The notes beneath the pieces are model-generated. The model was not told the origin of the DNA. It ran no database searches and saw nothing but the letters and a program-made list of their open reading frames with translations. From the NCBI GenBank assembly GCA_051252095.1, contig JBPOFK010000019.1:1-47546 (forward strand): a DNA stretch of 47,546 bases. Reading direction: 5' to 3'. Shown piece by piece: positions 32,225-40,053 of the stretch. The DNA is from GCA-2401735 sp051252095 (GTDB lineage Bacteria > Pseudomonadota > Gammaproteobacteria > Burkholderiales > Methylophilaceae). A program made the position numbers and the translations under genes. Each line of letters begins with the position of its first letter. The stretch's first letter is position 1.

Positions 32225-32983
32225 CTATTCAATATTATAGACAATGGTCACAACCACACGCGCAACTTTATCGATGGTCGTTTTATCATAAATGCCGCCG
32301 TAATGACTATCAAAGTCATCATTGCCGCCAACAGGCAAAATGTAAAAAGCACCCTGGCGTGCTGATTTCATTACGCCAACTTTGGCACCATCTTGCTTCA
32401 CAAACTCAGTCGCCCGTGTCCGTGCATTTTTGGTCGCATCAGCAATTAATGACATTTTGATTTCTTCCAGATTGCTCACTAAATAGTTAGGCGAATAGGC
32501 AATAACTGGTTGGTTGTCTGCTCTAAGCTGCAAGAATGCCTTGTTTGCCGCCTCTATTTTAGCTAAATCATTCGAGACAACACGAATATTCTGATATCCT
32601 TCATAACCTTTTTGTACTCGTCTGTAACGATCACCAATTAAGACATCCTCATAATGTGGGCTGAGTGTTTCAACATTCATATCCCATGTGTCTTTTGCAA
32701 AGCCCTGTTTTTCAAGAAAAGTCTCTACCACCTGCCTTGTATTGGCAACATCTTTGAGCGCACCTGCCTGTGTTGCATTTGTTACAGCGACCTGAATCGT
32801 CCACTCAGCACTATCTGCTTTTATTGGTTTTTCAGCCAAACCTTTCACTGTAATATTTTGCTGTCCCATTACGGCACGTTTGGCTTGTATTCCTAAAATA
32901 AAAGCGGCGCTTGCCATGCCTAAAGCCAGCAATAAGCCCAAGATAGTCATCGCATTCAGAAATTGTTTGTTTTCAGACATCAT
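32225..32983 (-). CDS. SIMPL domain-containing protein
   Basis: This 252-aa protein has an N-terminal hydrophobic anchor (about residues 10-31, LGLLLALGMASAAFILGIQA) and an extracytoplasmic SIMPL (BP26/OMP28-type) domain with ITVKGLAEKPIKADSAEWTIQVAV, VETLSPHYEDV, YQNIRVVSNDLAKIEAANKAF, and the C-terminal VGVMKSARQGAFYILP. SIMPL proteins (e.g. YggE-like) are periplasmic or outer-surface proteins of poorly defined role, linked to oxidative stress protection in some species. It overlaps the hisS stop (ATGA), and with the two ABC ATPases forms an inserted block in the hisS-yfgM region. An alternative start is ATG 32980. Confidence 0.88.
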   Translation of the reverse strand: MMSENKQFLNAMTILGLLLALGMASAAFILGIQAKRAVMGQQNITVKGLAEKPIKADSAEWTIQVAVTNATQAGALKDVANTRQVVETFLEKQGFAKDTWDMNVETLSPHYEDVLIGDRYRRVQKGYEGYQNIRVVSNDLAKIEAANKAFLQLRADNQPVIAYSPNYLVSNLEEIKMSLIADATKNARTRATEFVKQDGAKVGVMKSARQGAFYILPVGGNDDFDSHYGGIYDKTTIDKVARVVVTIVYNIE

Positions 32984-34254
32984 TTACCTTTTATATTTTG
33001 AGTAACTTCGTCAATTTTGCAACGCATTTGCGCACTGTTTTCCAGCAAAGGCTTTAAGGAAAGCTCTCCCGTTGCCGCTTCATCATCTCCATAAATAGCA
33101 GCATAACGTGCACCGCTGCGATCTGCTTTTTTCATTTGCGATTTAAAGCTGCCGCCGCCAGCATGCAATACAACTGACAAACCCTGGCTGCGTAAAGTTT
33201 CTGAGAGTGCAAAAGCTTTGGCTTCCGCCATCTCGCCAACATTAACTAAATAAACATCTGGTACATTATCTGCGGTCATACCGTACTCTTGCATCAGCAA
33301 TATGACTCGTTCCAAGCCTATGGCAAATCCACACGCTGTCGTTGGCTTTCCACCTAACTTTTCAACTAAAGTGTCATAACGCCCGCCACCTGCGATAGTA
33401 CCTTGGGCACCTAATTTTGTTGTTACCCATTCAAAAACTGTACGATTATAATAATCCAAACCTCTGACTAAACGATGGTTGATGACGTAGGAAATGCCAG
33501 CATCCGTTAATAATTGACATAATTGTTGAAAATGCAATTTACTTGCTTCACCTAGAGAATCCATTAATTTGGGTGCTGCTTCACATATTGATTGCATACG
33601 CGGGTTTTTAGAATCTAAAATACGCAGTGGATTAGTATGCAACCGTCTTTTTGCATCTTCGTCTAATGAATCTGCATGCTGCTCAAAATAAGCAATTAAG
33701 TGTTGACGATATGCTGCACGCTCTTCCGCATCGCCAATCGTATTGAGCTGTAACTCAACATCTTGAATGCCTAACTCTCGCCACAACCTCGCCAATAATA
33801 CAATCTGTTCCGCATCGACATCAGAGCCATCAAAATCGAAAGCCTCACACCCTATTTGATGAAATTGTCTTTGCCGCCCTTTCTGCACATTCTCATGTCG
33901 AAACATCGGACCGATATACCATAAACGCTGAGGAGCATTATAAGTCAGATTTTGCTCTACCACTGCACGCACACATCCAGCTGTCCCTTCTGGTCGCAAA
34001 ACCAATTTATCGCCATTCAGCTGATCTTGCCAAGCATACATTTCCTTTTCAACTATATCGGTATGCTCACCAACACTGCGCACAAATAACTCTGTAGGTT
34101 CGACAATTGGCATACGAATATTCTTGTATCCGTATTGTGCTAGAACTTTGCGTGCAATATCTTCTAACCTAAACCATAACGGAGTAGCCTCTGGCAATAT
34201 ATCGTAAAAGCCTTTAATAGACTGAAAAGATTTTTGTTTATTGTTCTGACTCAT
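32980..34254 (-). CDS. hisS: Histidine-tRNA ligase
   Basis: HisS charges tRNA-His. The 424-aa class II synthetase has motif 1 region MPIVEPTELFVRSVGEHTDIVEKEMY, motif 2 RPEGTAGCVRAVVEQ and WYIGPMFRHENVQKGRQRQFHQIG, the HisA peptide LVRGLDYYNRTVFEW, motif 3 AIGLERVILLM, and a C-terminal anticodon-binding domain (YLVNVGEMAEAKAFALSETLRSQG). Length is standard. It follows ispG by 8 bp in the conserved ispG-hisS pair and overlaps the SIMPL gene by 4 bp. Confidence 0.98.
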   Translation of the reverse strand: MSQNNKQKSFQSIKGFYDILPEATPLWFRLEDIARKVLAQYGYKNIRMPIVEPTELFVRSVGEHTDIVEKEMYAWQDQLNGDKLVLRPEGTAGCVRAVVEQNLTYNAPQRLWYIGPMFRHENVQKGRQRQFHQIGCEAFDFDGSDVDAEQIVLLARLWRELGIQDVELQLNTIGDAEERAAYRQHLIAYFEQHADSLDEDAKRRLHTNPLRILDSKNPRMQSICEAAPKLMDSLGEASKLHFQQLCQLLTDAGISYVINHRLVRGLDYYNRTVFEWVTTKLGAQGTIAGGGRYDTLVEKLGGKPTTACGFAIGLERVILLMQEYGMTADNVPDVYLVNVGEMAEAKAFALSETLRSQGLSVVLHAGGGSFKSQMKKADRSGARYAAIYGDDEAATGELSLKPLLENSAQMRCKIDEVTQNIKGK

Positions 34255-34262
34255 TAATAACT

Positions 34263-35540
34263 TTAGACTGAATGAATTGGTATAGTTTTAGTTGGGTGTT
34301 GAAGGCGAAGTTTGCCGCCCTCTGCATAATTTTGCTGTACGTAATGTTCTACAATCACTTGAAACTCTTGCGCTATATGGTCACCTTTTAAGGTAACCGT
34401 TTTTTCACCATCAACGAAAACAGGGGCAACGGGCGTTTCACCTGTGCCAGGCAAACTAATGCCAATATTCGCTAATTTAGATTCCCCTGGTCCGTTGACA
34501 ACGCAACCCATGACAGCAACGCTCATCTCCTCCACCCCTGGATAATCAGCGCGCCAAACAGGCATTTGCTTACGCAAATAGGCTTGTATTTGCATCGCCA
34601 ACTCCTGAAAGTATGTTGATGTGGTGCGGCCACAACCAGGACAAGCCGTTACTAACGGTGTAAATGAGCGTATGCCCATGGTTTGTAGAATTTCTTGCGC
34701 AACGACAACTTCTTTCGTTCTAGGCTCATTGGGTTCTGGCGTTAAACTCACACGGATCGTATCGCCAATTCCCTCTTGCAGCAGCAATGACAATGCAGCT
34801 GTGGAAGCAACAATACCTTTTGACCCCATCCCAGCCTCGGTTAAACCCAAATGTAATGGATAATCACAGCGCTCACTTAAGTCTTTATATACAGTGACCA
34901 AATCTTGAACATTACTCACTTTACAAGAAATAATGATTTGATTTGGATTTAAGCCAATTTCTATGGCCTGTTGCGCGCTTTCTAAGGCTGATTGAATCAA
35001 CGCCTCTCTCATCAAGGCATCGGATGATAATGGCGCCTCTGATTGCGCATTTTCATCCATCATTTTTGCCATTTTTGCTTGATCAAGGCTACCCCAGTTC
35101 ACACCAATACGCACTGCTTTCTGGTATTGGATAGCCGCTTCAATCATGCTAGCAAACTGTTCATCGCGTTTACTACCTTTACCTACATTACCTGGGTTAA
35201 TACGGTATTTGGCGAGCGCTTTTGCACAATCTGGATATGCTTGCAACAGTTTGTGTCCGTTGTAATGAAAATCCCCAACCAATGGAACATTGCACCCTAA
35301 GACATCTAAACCTGCTCTTATAGTGGCAACTTGGGCTGCTGCTTCTGGTGAGTTAACAGTAATCCGCACGACTTCACTGCCCGCTTGCCATAACGCATAA
35401 ACTTGTTTAATGGTTTCCTCGGCATCAGCCGTATCCGTATTGGTCATGCTTTGAACAACGACTGGGGCAGATATGGTACCGAACAAGCCACCACCTACCG
35501 CCACATGACCAATCATTACTTGTCGTGTATTTTTGCGCAT
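34263..35540 (-). CDS. ispG: 4-hydroxy-3-methylbut-2-enyl diphosphate synthase (IspG/GcpE)
   Basis: IspG converts methylerythritol cyclodiphosphate to HMBPP in the MEP isoprenoid pathway, using a [4Fe-4S] cluster. The 425-aa protein starts KNTRQVMIGHVAVGGG, contains VVQSMTNTDTAD, GDFHYNGH, LRINPGNVG (here KYRINPGNVGKG), and the cluster cysteines in VTACPGCGRTT and AVMGCVVNGPGESK, followed by the GISLPGTGE strand. Length is larger than E. coli (372), as usual for betaproteobacteria, which carry an insertion between the two domains. It lies between rodZ and hisS, the conserved order. Confidence 0.97.
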   Translation of the reverse strand: MRKNTRQVMIGHVAVGGGLFGTISAPVVVQSMTNTDTADAEETIKQVYALWQAGSEVVRITVNSPEAAAQVATIRAGLDVLGCNVPLVGDFHYNGHKLLQAYPDCAKALAKYRINPGNVGKGSKRDEQFASMIEAAIQYQKAVRIGVNWGSLDQAKMAKMMDENAQSEAPLSSDALMREALIQSALESAQQAIEIGLNPNQIIISCKVSNVQDLVTVYKDLSERCDYPLHLGLTEAGMGSKGIVASTAALSLLLQEGIGDTIRVSLTPEPNEPRTKEVVVAQEILQTMGIRSFTPLVTACPGCGRTTSTYFQELAMQIQAYLRKQMPVWRADYPGVEEMSVAVMGCVVNGPGESKLANIGISLPGTGETPVAPVFVDGEKTVTLKGDHIAQEFQVIVEHYVQQNYAEGGKLRLQHPTKTIPIHSV

Positions 35541-35584
35541 ATCATTAATATCATCAAAATTAAAGTGAGATTTGCCTCAACACG

Positions 35585-36670
35585 TTATCTATCTAAGCGA
35601 ACACGCGCCACATTGATGCGTGTGTAAGGTGCTAAATCAATAGGTTTACCATCAACAATCAATGTTGCTCCATGTGCATTCCCAACGACAATTTCGGCAG
35701 GATTCCAAACATCGATGACATCGTGGTTACCTGCATACAAAATTTTGTTATAAACTTCTTTTCCTGAAGCATTCACCACACTCAGCCATGTTTCTTGTGT
35801 CGCAGTAAAGGCTAGGCGCGTTTTACCTGGCACAGGTGCATCAGCTGAATCCTCAGCGCTACTTTCTTGATTACTGTTTTGCTCAGATTCTGTAACTGGC
35901 ACTTCTGCCGCATCGGCTACTGTATCTGTCGACACTACTACATCATTTGTAGCCATATCGGTTGATTCTACATTTGCGGTAGCACTTGCGTTTTCACTGT
36001 TGTCAGAAGCAATTGAATCCTCTGACGCAGCTTGATCAGGCATGTCTAATTGGTATGTTTCACCACTCCCCGAAGCACGTTCAGTGGCTGGTAACGCCAA
36101 CTCTGGCAATGCTTCTACAATTTCTGGAATTGGGTTTACTGGACTTGGTTTTTGTACATAGTTTTGATAGAAAAACCAAATACCTGCCGCAATTAAAAGT
36201 AAGAAGGTGAATATAAAATAACGCCCAACATCTGATTTTTTGTGTTCAGATATCTTCATATTAATACCAGGATTTAAGGTATATGCATGTTGCTCTTTTT
36301 CGGGTTTCGATGCGATATAAGCTGCAACTAAAGGTTCAGATTGAATTTTCAATAGTTTGGCATAGTTCCGAATAAACCCTTTCACTATTGTTGCTTCTGG
36401 CAATGCTGCAAAATTATCTGTCTCTAGCGCTTCGATCTGCTTGACACCTAAGCGCAACTGTTTGGCAACCTCTTGGACGCTTAATCCTTGGGCTTCACGT
36501 GCAGCATTTAATGTGCCACCGCACTTGGGTTTTTCTTGTTGCGCCTCATTTAACTCCGATAATTGCGCAGTGCCAGACATAGCCTCTTCATCGGTTTCAG
36601 CAGGTACCGAGACCTGATCAGTGACTACTTCATCTGTTTTTACTGTTTCGCTTTTAGGCTTACGTGCCAT
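35585..36670 (-). CDS. rodZ: Cytoskeletal regulator RodZ
   Basis: RodZ is a bitopic membrane protein that links MreB filaments to the cell-wall elongation machinery. The 361-aa sequence has a low-complexity acidic N-terminus (residues 1-45), an HTH domain (GTLNAAREAQGLSVQEVAKQLRLGVKQIEALE, about 52-83, split here into helices), one transmembrane helix (about 151-168), a Ser/Ala/Asp-rich periplasmic linker (about 185-280) and a C-terminal DUF4115 domain (TQETWLSVVNASGKEVYNK ... IDLAPYTRINVARVRL). The order pilW-rodZ-ispG is conserved. ATG 36670 is the start. Confidence 0.94.
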   Translation of the reverse strand: MARKPKSETVKTDEVVTDQVSVPAETDEEAMSGTAQLSELNEAQQEKPKCGGTLNAAREAQGLSVQEVAKQLRLGVKQIEALETDNFAALPEATIVKGFIRNYAKLLKIQSEPLVAAYIASKPEKEQHAYTLNPGINMKISEHKKSDVGRYFIFTFLLLIAAGIWFFYQNYVQKPSPVNPIPEIVEALPELALPATERASGSGETYQLDMPDQAASEDSIASDNSENASATANVESTDMATNDVVVSTDTVADAAEVPVTESEQNSNQESSAEDSADAPVPGKTRLAFTATQETWLSVVNASGKEVYNKILYAGNHDVIDVWNPAEIVVGNAHGATLIVDGKPIDLAPYTRINVARVRLDR

Positions 36671-36710
36671 CTCAAACCCTTGCTATCTTAAGATTAACTA
36701 ATTGTCCGTG

Positions 36711-37469
36711 TTAGTTGAGTAATAATTGCGTTTCTTTCGCTTCGGGAAAACGCCGACGCAACTCTAGAGAATAACTAGCCTCATCATTTCTATTACCCAG
36801 TTTACGTGCTATTTGAATACCCAGCCACAATACCTCAGCATTAGGTGAAGCAACCAACGCATTTTGCAGTGTTTTACTTGCCTCGACCACTTCGCCACGC
36901 TTAAACTGAATTTCAGCTAACCTATGTGCCGCAGAGTGTGTCAGTGGCTGAAGTTGTAATGCTTTTCTCAAGTACTTCTCCGCAGTTGCTACATCATTGC
37001 CACGCTCTGCGCAAATCCCTGCATTCGCATATGCAAGGTTAGGCGTTGTATATAAAGGATTTTTTACTGCCTCTAAAAACTGAGCAATAGACTCATCATA
37101 GCGGCCACGGTCACACAAAAAAGTACCATAGTTATTGTGTGTGCCTGAGATCGATGGATCTAATTCTATCGATTTTTTAAAGTTATACTCAGCCTCTTCA
37201 TCTTGCCTAAGTGCTGCTCTCACCATGGCTAATCCGTTGTATGCCATTGCGTATGACGGCATGATTTGTATCGCTTGCGTAAATTCATCTAATGCAATTT
37301 CAAGTTTATTCTGTTGCAAATAAGCCGCACCTAAATTGGTATGGGCTTTTGCGCTTGCAAGCGCACGACTATCAATTTGATTTGAGCCAGCATGTGTACT
37401 GGATGGGTTGTTTGCACATGCCGTGAGTAAGCTAAAAAACAGCGTAAGTATTAAATTATTTAATTTCAT
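36711..37469 (-). CDS. pilW: Type IV pilus biogenesis lipoprotein PilW/PilF
   Basis: This outer-membrane TPR lipoprotein assists assembly of the PilQ secretin. The 252-aa product has a lipoprotein signal with LLTAC (Cys18), then tandem TPRs: AHTNLGAAYLQQNKLEIALDEFTQAIQI, AYNGLAMVRAALRQDEEAEYNFKKSIEL, THNNYGTFLCDRGRYDESIAQFLEAV, NAGICAERGNDVATAEKYLRKAL. The gene lies in the standard rlmN-pilW-rodZ order and its ATG overlaps the rlmN stop (ATGA). Pilus genes themselves are not in the window, so a working type IV pilus elsewhere in the genome is implied but not shown. Confidence 0.93.
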   Translation of the reverse strand: MKLNNLILTLFFSLLTACANNPSSTHAGSNQIDSRALASAKAHTNLGAAYLQQNKLEIALDEFTQAIQIMPSYAMAYNGLAMVRAALRQDEEAEYNFKKSIELDPSISGTHNNYGTFLCDRGRYDESIAQFLEAVKNPLYTTPNLAYANAGICAERGNDVATAEKYLRKALQLQPLTHSAAHRLAEIQFKRGEVVEASKTLQNALVASPNAEVLWLGIQIARKLGNRNDEASYSLELRRRFPEAKETQLLLN

Positions 37470-38584
37470 TGCACTTCCTCAATAGGCACATATTTAGCAC
37501 TACGTTGCGTTTTATCTAAGACTTTACCAGCTAATTGACCACAAGCGGCATCAATGTCATCGCCTCGTGTTTTGCGTACCGTGACCACATAACCTTCGCT
37601 CATTAAAATATCACGAAAAACACGAATATGGCTAGGCTTAGACGTTTCGTATCCACTCTTAGGGAATGGGTTAAATGGGATGAGATTTAACTTACATGGC
37701 ACGTCTTTAATCAGATCCAGTAATTGATGTGCATGTTCAACCGTATCATTCACGCCATCCAACATGACATATTCAAATGTCACAAAATCTCGTGGTGCTT
37801 TTTCTAAATAACGATTACAAGCTGCCATCAACTCTTTTAATGGGTATTTTTGATTAATGGGGACAATTTCATCCCGCAATTGATTATTTGGTGCGTGTAA
37901 TGACACGGCCAATGCCACAGGGCAATCTTCTTTTAAACGATCCATTTGTGGCACTAATCCACTGGTCGATAAAGTCACGCGTCTGCGGCTTAGCCCGTAG
38001 CCATGGTCATCCAACATAATTTGCATGGCAGTGACCACGTTATCATAATTGGCTAACGGTTCGCCCATCCCCATCATCACCACGTTTGAAATAATTCGAT
38101 CAGTTGCCGCCAATAGATCATACCCATCCTCTTGTCGCAAAGATTGATTCGCAATCCAAAGCTGCCCAATAATTTCAGACACCGTTAGGTTGCGGTTAAA
38201 CCCTTGCCTCCCTGTGCTACAAAAAGTACATTCCAGCGCACAACCTACTTGGCTAGAAATACACAATGTTCCGCGGTCATCCTCTGGAATAAACACGGTT
38301 TCCACGCTACTACTAGTACCATCTTTTTGGTTATTCGCGCCAATCAACCACTTGCGCGTACCATCATCAGATTGCAACGCCTTTTGTACCTCTGGCAATG
38401 TAAAGCTGGCTTCATTACGTAATTTCTCCCGCAACACTTTGGCAATATCTGTCATCTGATCCAAATCAGTAATACCATAGTGATACACCCAACGCATCAA
38501 TTGCTTGGCGCGAAAAGGCTTCTCGCCGATACTGATAAAGTAATCGGCGAGTTGCTGTTGGTTAAAATTAAGTAAATTAGTCAA
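37466..38584 (-). CDS. rlmN: Dual-specificity 23S rRNA/tRNA adenine-C2 methyltransferase RlmN
   Basis: RlmN is a radical-SAM enzyme that methylates C2 of A2503 in 23S rRNA and A37 in some tRNAs. The 372-aa protein has the cluster motif CALECTFCSTGRQG (CxxxCxxC at about residues 115-122), VVMMGMGEPLANYDNV, LSTSGLVPQMDRL, LAVSLHAPNNQLRDEIVPIN, and TVRKTRGDDIDAACGQLAG with the second catalytic Cys. The start is TTG at 38584; it yields the usual TNLLNFNQQQLADYF N-terminus and no upstream ATG fits. A nested palindromic element occupies the upstream gap to ndk (38621-38744). Confidence 0.96.
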   Translation of the reverse strand: MTNLLNFNQQQLADYFISIGEKPFRAKQLMRWVYHYGITDLDQMTDIAKVLREKLRNEASFTLPEVQKALQSDDGTRKWLIGANNQKDGTSSSVETVFIPEDDRGTLCISSQVGCALECTFCSTGRQGFNRNLTVSEIIGQLWIANQSLRQEDGYDLLAATDRIISNVVMMGMGEPLANYDNVVTAMQIMLDDHGYGLSRRRVTLSTSGLVPQMDRLKEDCPVALAVSLHAPNNQLRDEIVPINQKYPLKELMAACNRYLEKAPRDFVTFEYVMLDGVNDTVEHAHQLLDLIKDVPCKLNLIPFNPFPKSGYETSKPSHIRVFRDILMSEGYVVTVRKTRGDDIDAACGQLAGKVLDKTQRSAKYVPIEEVQ

Positions 38585-38620
38585 AGCTCGATTTTATCTC
38601 TTAACAATCCTTATCTATTC

Positions 38621-38744
38621 AAAATTGATGATTGGCTATGTTAGGCAAGGCGCAAGTAAAAAATATCGACGAAGCATACAAACAGTATGTGAGGAAGAGA
38701 TTTTTTACTTGCAACGCTGCATAACGACGCCAATTCGCAATTTT
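38621..38744. repeat. 124-bp nested palindromic element between rlmN and ndk
   Basis: The left arm (38621-38664) and the reverse complement of the right arm (38700-38744) align along their whole length: AAAATTG at the outer ends, ATTGGC, GTTA, CA, then a perfect 13-bp GCAAGTAAAAAAT at the inner ends. Between the arms is a smaller hairpin CATAC-AAACA-GTATG (38675-38689). No open frame of note lies inside. This is the form of a MITE-like or REP-like dispersed element that could fold as one long hairpin or a cruciform. The right end coincides with the ndk stop codon. Whether other copies exist cannot be seen from this window; none is obvious in it. Confidence 0.8.
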
Positions 38745-39148
38745 TAGCCGAAAAAATATTTAATTTCAATTGCTGCATTCTCAGCTGAATCAGAACCATG
38801 CACTGCATTTGCATCAATGCTTTCAGCAAAATCAGCACGAATCGTACCTGCAGCCGCTTCTTTAGGGTTAGTTGCTCCCATTAAATCACGGTTTTTCAAA
38901 ACAGCGCCTTCACCTTCTAGGGCTTGAATCATCACAGGGCCAGAAATCATAAATTTAACCAAGTCTGCAAAGAATGGACGCTCTTTATGCACTGCATAAA
39001 AGCCTTCAGCTTCTGCTTGTGTTAAATGCGCCATTTTGGCTGCTACAATCTTTAAGCCAGCGTTCTCAAAACGGGTATAAATTTGACCAATCACGTTTTT
39101 TGCCACTGCGTCAGGTTTGATAATGCTAAGGGTGCGTTCTACTGCCAT
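38744..39148 (-). CDS. ndk: Nucleoside diphosphate kinase, shortened C-terminus
   Basis: Ndk transfers phosphate from ATP to other NDPs via a phospho-histidine. The sequence begins ERTLSIIKPDAVAKNVIGQI, has KERPFFADLVKFMISGPV, DLMGATNPKEAAAGTIRADFA, and the active-site NAVHGSDSAENA with His117. The protein ends at EIKYFFG (134 aa), whereas typical relatives continue about 7-9 residues beyond this point (E. coli 143 aa). The stop is formed where the palindromic element begins, suggesting the element replaced the tail. The catalytic core is intact. Shine-Dalgarno GGAG precedes ATG 39148. It heads the conserved ndk-rlmN-pilW-rodZ order. Confidence 0.96.
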   Translation of the reverse strand: MAVERTLSIIKPDAVAKNVIGQIYTRFENAGLKIVAAKMAHLTQAEAEGFYAVHKERPFFADLVKFMISGPVMIQALEGEGAVLKNRDLMGATNPKEAAAGTIRADFAESIDANAVHGSDSAENAAIEIKYFFG

Positions 39149-39201
39149 GTTAACTCCGTAAAATTGAATAAAAAATAACGACTTACAAAAGCCGCTATTC
39201 T

Positions 39202-39232
39202 AACATTGTTCATACATTTAATGAACGATGAT
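39202..39232. promoter_or_regulatory. Inverted repeat in the ndk upstream region
   Basis: AACATTGTTCAT (39202-39213) and ATGAACGATGAT (39221-39232) are inverted copies matching at 10 of 12 positions with a 7-bp spacer. On the minus strand a TAGAAT (-10-like) box lies at its ndk-proximal edge. The size and placement fit a dimeric repressor or activator site for ndk. The protein that binds is unknown, and the rest of the 39149-39387 gap holds nothing else I recognise. Confidence 0.4.
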
Positions 39233-39387
39233 TTTGAAATGACTTCTCGAATAAAACATCACATTCACCCAGAATATCCACCAAAATTAATGAATAAACA
39301 AAAAGATGAAATCCCATTTAGTAACAAGCATCCGATGTCATAATCTTTCAAGGCAGAGCGATTAGGGGAATTAGTTTTGCATTAGCG

Positions 39388-39416
39388 TTGACATATGGCA
39401 AAATTGTTATTAAATC
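39388..39416 (+). promoter_or_regulatory. Candidate promoter of the hemerythrin-like gene
   Basis: A perfect -35 TTGACA (39388-39393) is followed after 17 bp by TAAATC (39411-39416), or at 16 bp by TTAAAT; the -10 is weak. Transcription would start near 39423, about 50 nt before GTG 39472. It rules out use of the TTG at 39388 as a start codon. Confidence 0.5.
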
Positions 39417-39471
39417 TACAGTTAGCTCCCTTCAATTACAGTGCAATGTAAAAATAACAGAAGGATTTATT

Positions 39472-39900
39472 GTGAAACAACCTCTTTATATCGTTTGGAA
39501 TCAAACACAATCTATCGACATACCCATTCTTGATGAGCAGCATCATGCAATCGTTGCGGCAATCAACTCGCTTTATTTTTTTATTAATCAAGGCTGGGGG
39601 CTTAATGCACTTACGCCTACGCTCAAAATTATCAAGGCTAATATTGGGTTCCATTTAAAAACCGAAGAAGGTGTTTTGGAAAAACTGGGTGCAGACTACA
39701 AAACCATGCGGATGCATGAAGCAATTTTTAATGAGTTTAACCTGAATGCAAACAAAGCTATTCAAGAAGCACTGGCTGAACAAGAGCCAATGATATTACT
39801 TAAGTACCTACGTGACTGGTGGTTAAAGCACCATTCTGAGCACCATGCAGTATGTAAAAAATATTTAACAGTGATAGAGATTAAAGATGATAATTACTAG
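39472..39900 (+). CDS. Hemerythrin-like protein with altered metal ligands
   Basis: This 142-aa protein follows the bacteriohemerythrin plan: an N-terminal VWNQTQSIDIPILDEQHHAIVAAIN (ligand His24 or His25), FHLKTEEGVLEKLG (His61, Glu65), a third helix, and WWLKHHSEHHAVCKKYL. Two usual iron ligands seem missing: in the third helix the pattern HxxxH reads HEAIF (His82 then Phe86), and in the last helix HxxxxD reads H121-SEHH-A126. Extra His residues 120, 124 and 125 may compensate. GTG 39472 has AGAAGGA upstream and starts right before the conserved domain; the open frame upstream to 39388 overlaps a promoter. It lies about 150 bp before fhcB. Oxygen or iron sensing is inferred from the fold only. 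Confidence 0.8.
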   Translation: MKQPLYIVWNQTQSIDIPILDEQHHAIVAAINSLYFFINQGWGLNALTPTLKIIKANIGFHLKTEEGVLEKLGADYKTMRMHEAIFNEFNLNANKAIQEALAEQEPMILLKYLRDWWLKHHSEHHAVCKKYLTVIEIKDDNY

Positions 39901-39938
39901 CTTCCAACAAGGTACATTACCTCAATAGCACTTCATTG

Positions 39939-39961
39939 AAAGCTAAAAAAGAGCTAGCTTT
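39939..39961 (+). terminator. Weak hairpin after the hemerythrin-like gene
   Basis: AAAGCTA (39939-39945) pairs with TAGCTTT (39955-39961) around nine bases. The U-run is short, so termination would be partial. The remaining sequence to 40053 must contain the fhc promoter; TATACT and TATGAT hexamers occur near 39990-40010 but without a convincing -35. Confidence 0.3.
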
Positions 39962-40053
39962 TGCCTGCTGTTAAGTTAATTATATTGCGCTATACTGCTT
40001 ATGATAGAAAACATCGTTCAACCTTCTTAAAAAGCGTAAAGAAATCTGAATAC

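Noticed and set aside
39388..39471. N-terminal extension of the hemerythrin-like protein from TTG 39388
   Set aside because: The region contains a perfect TTGACA box and is not hemerythrin-like; GTG 39472 has a good ribosome site.
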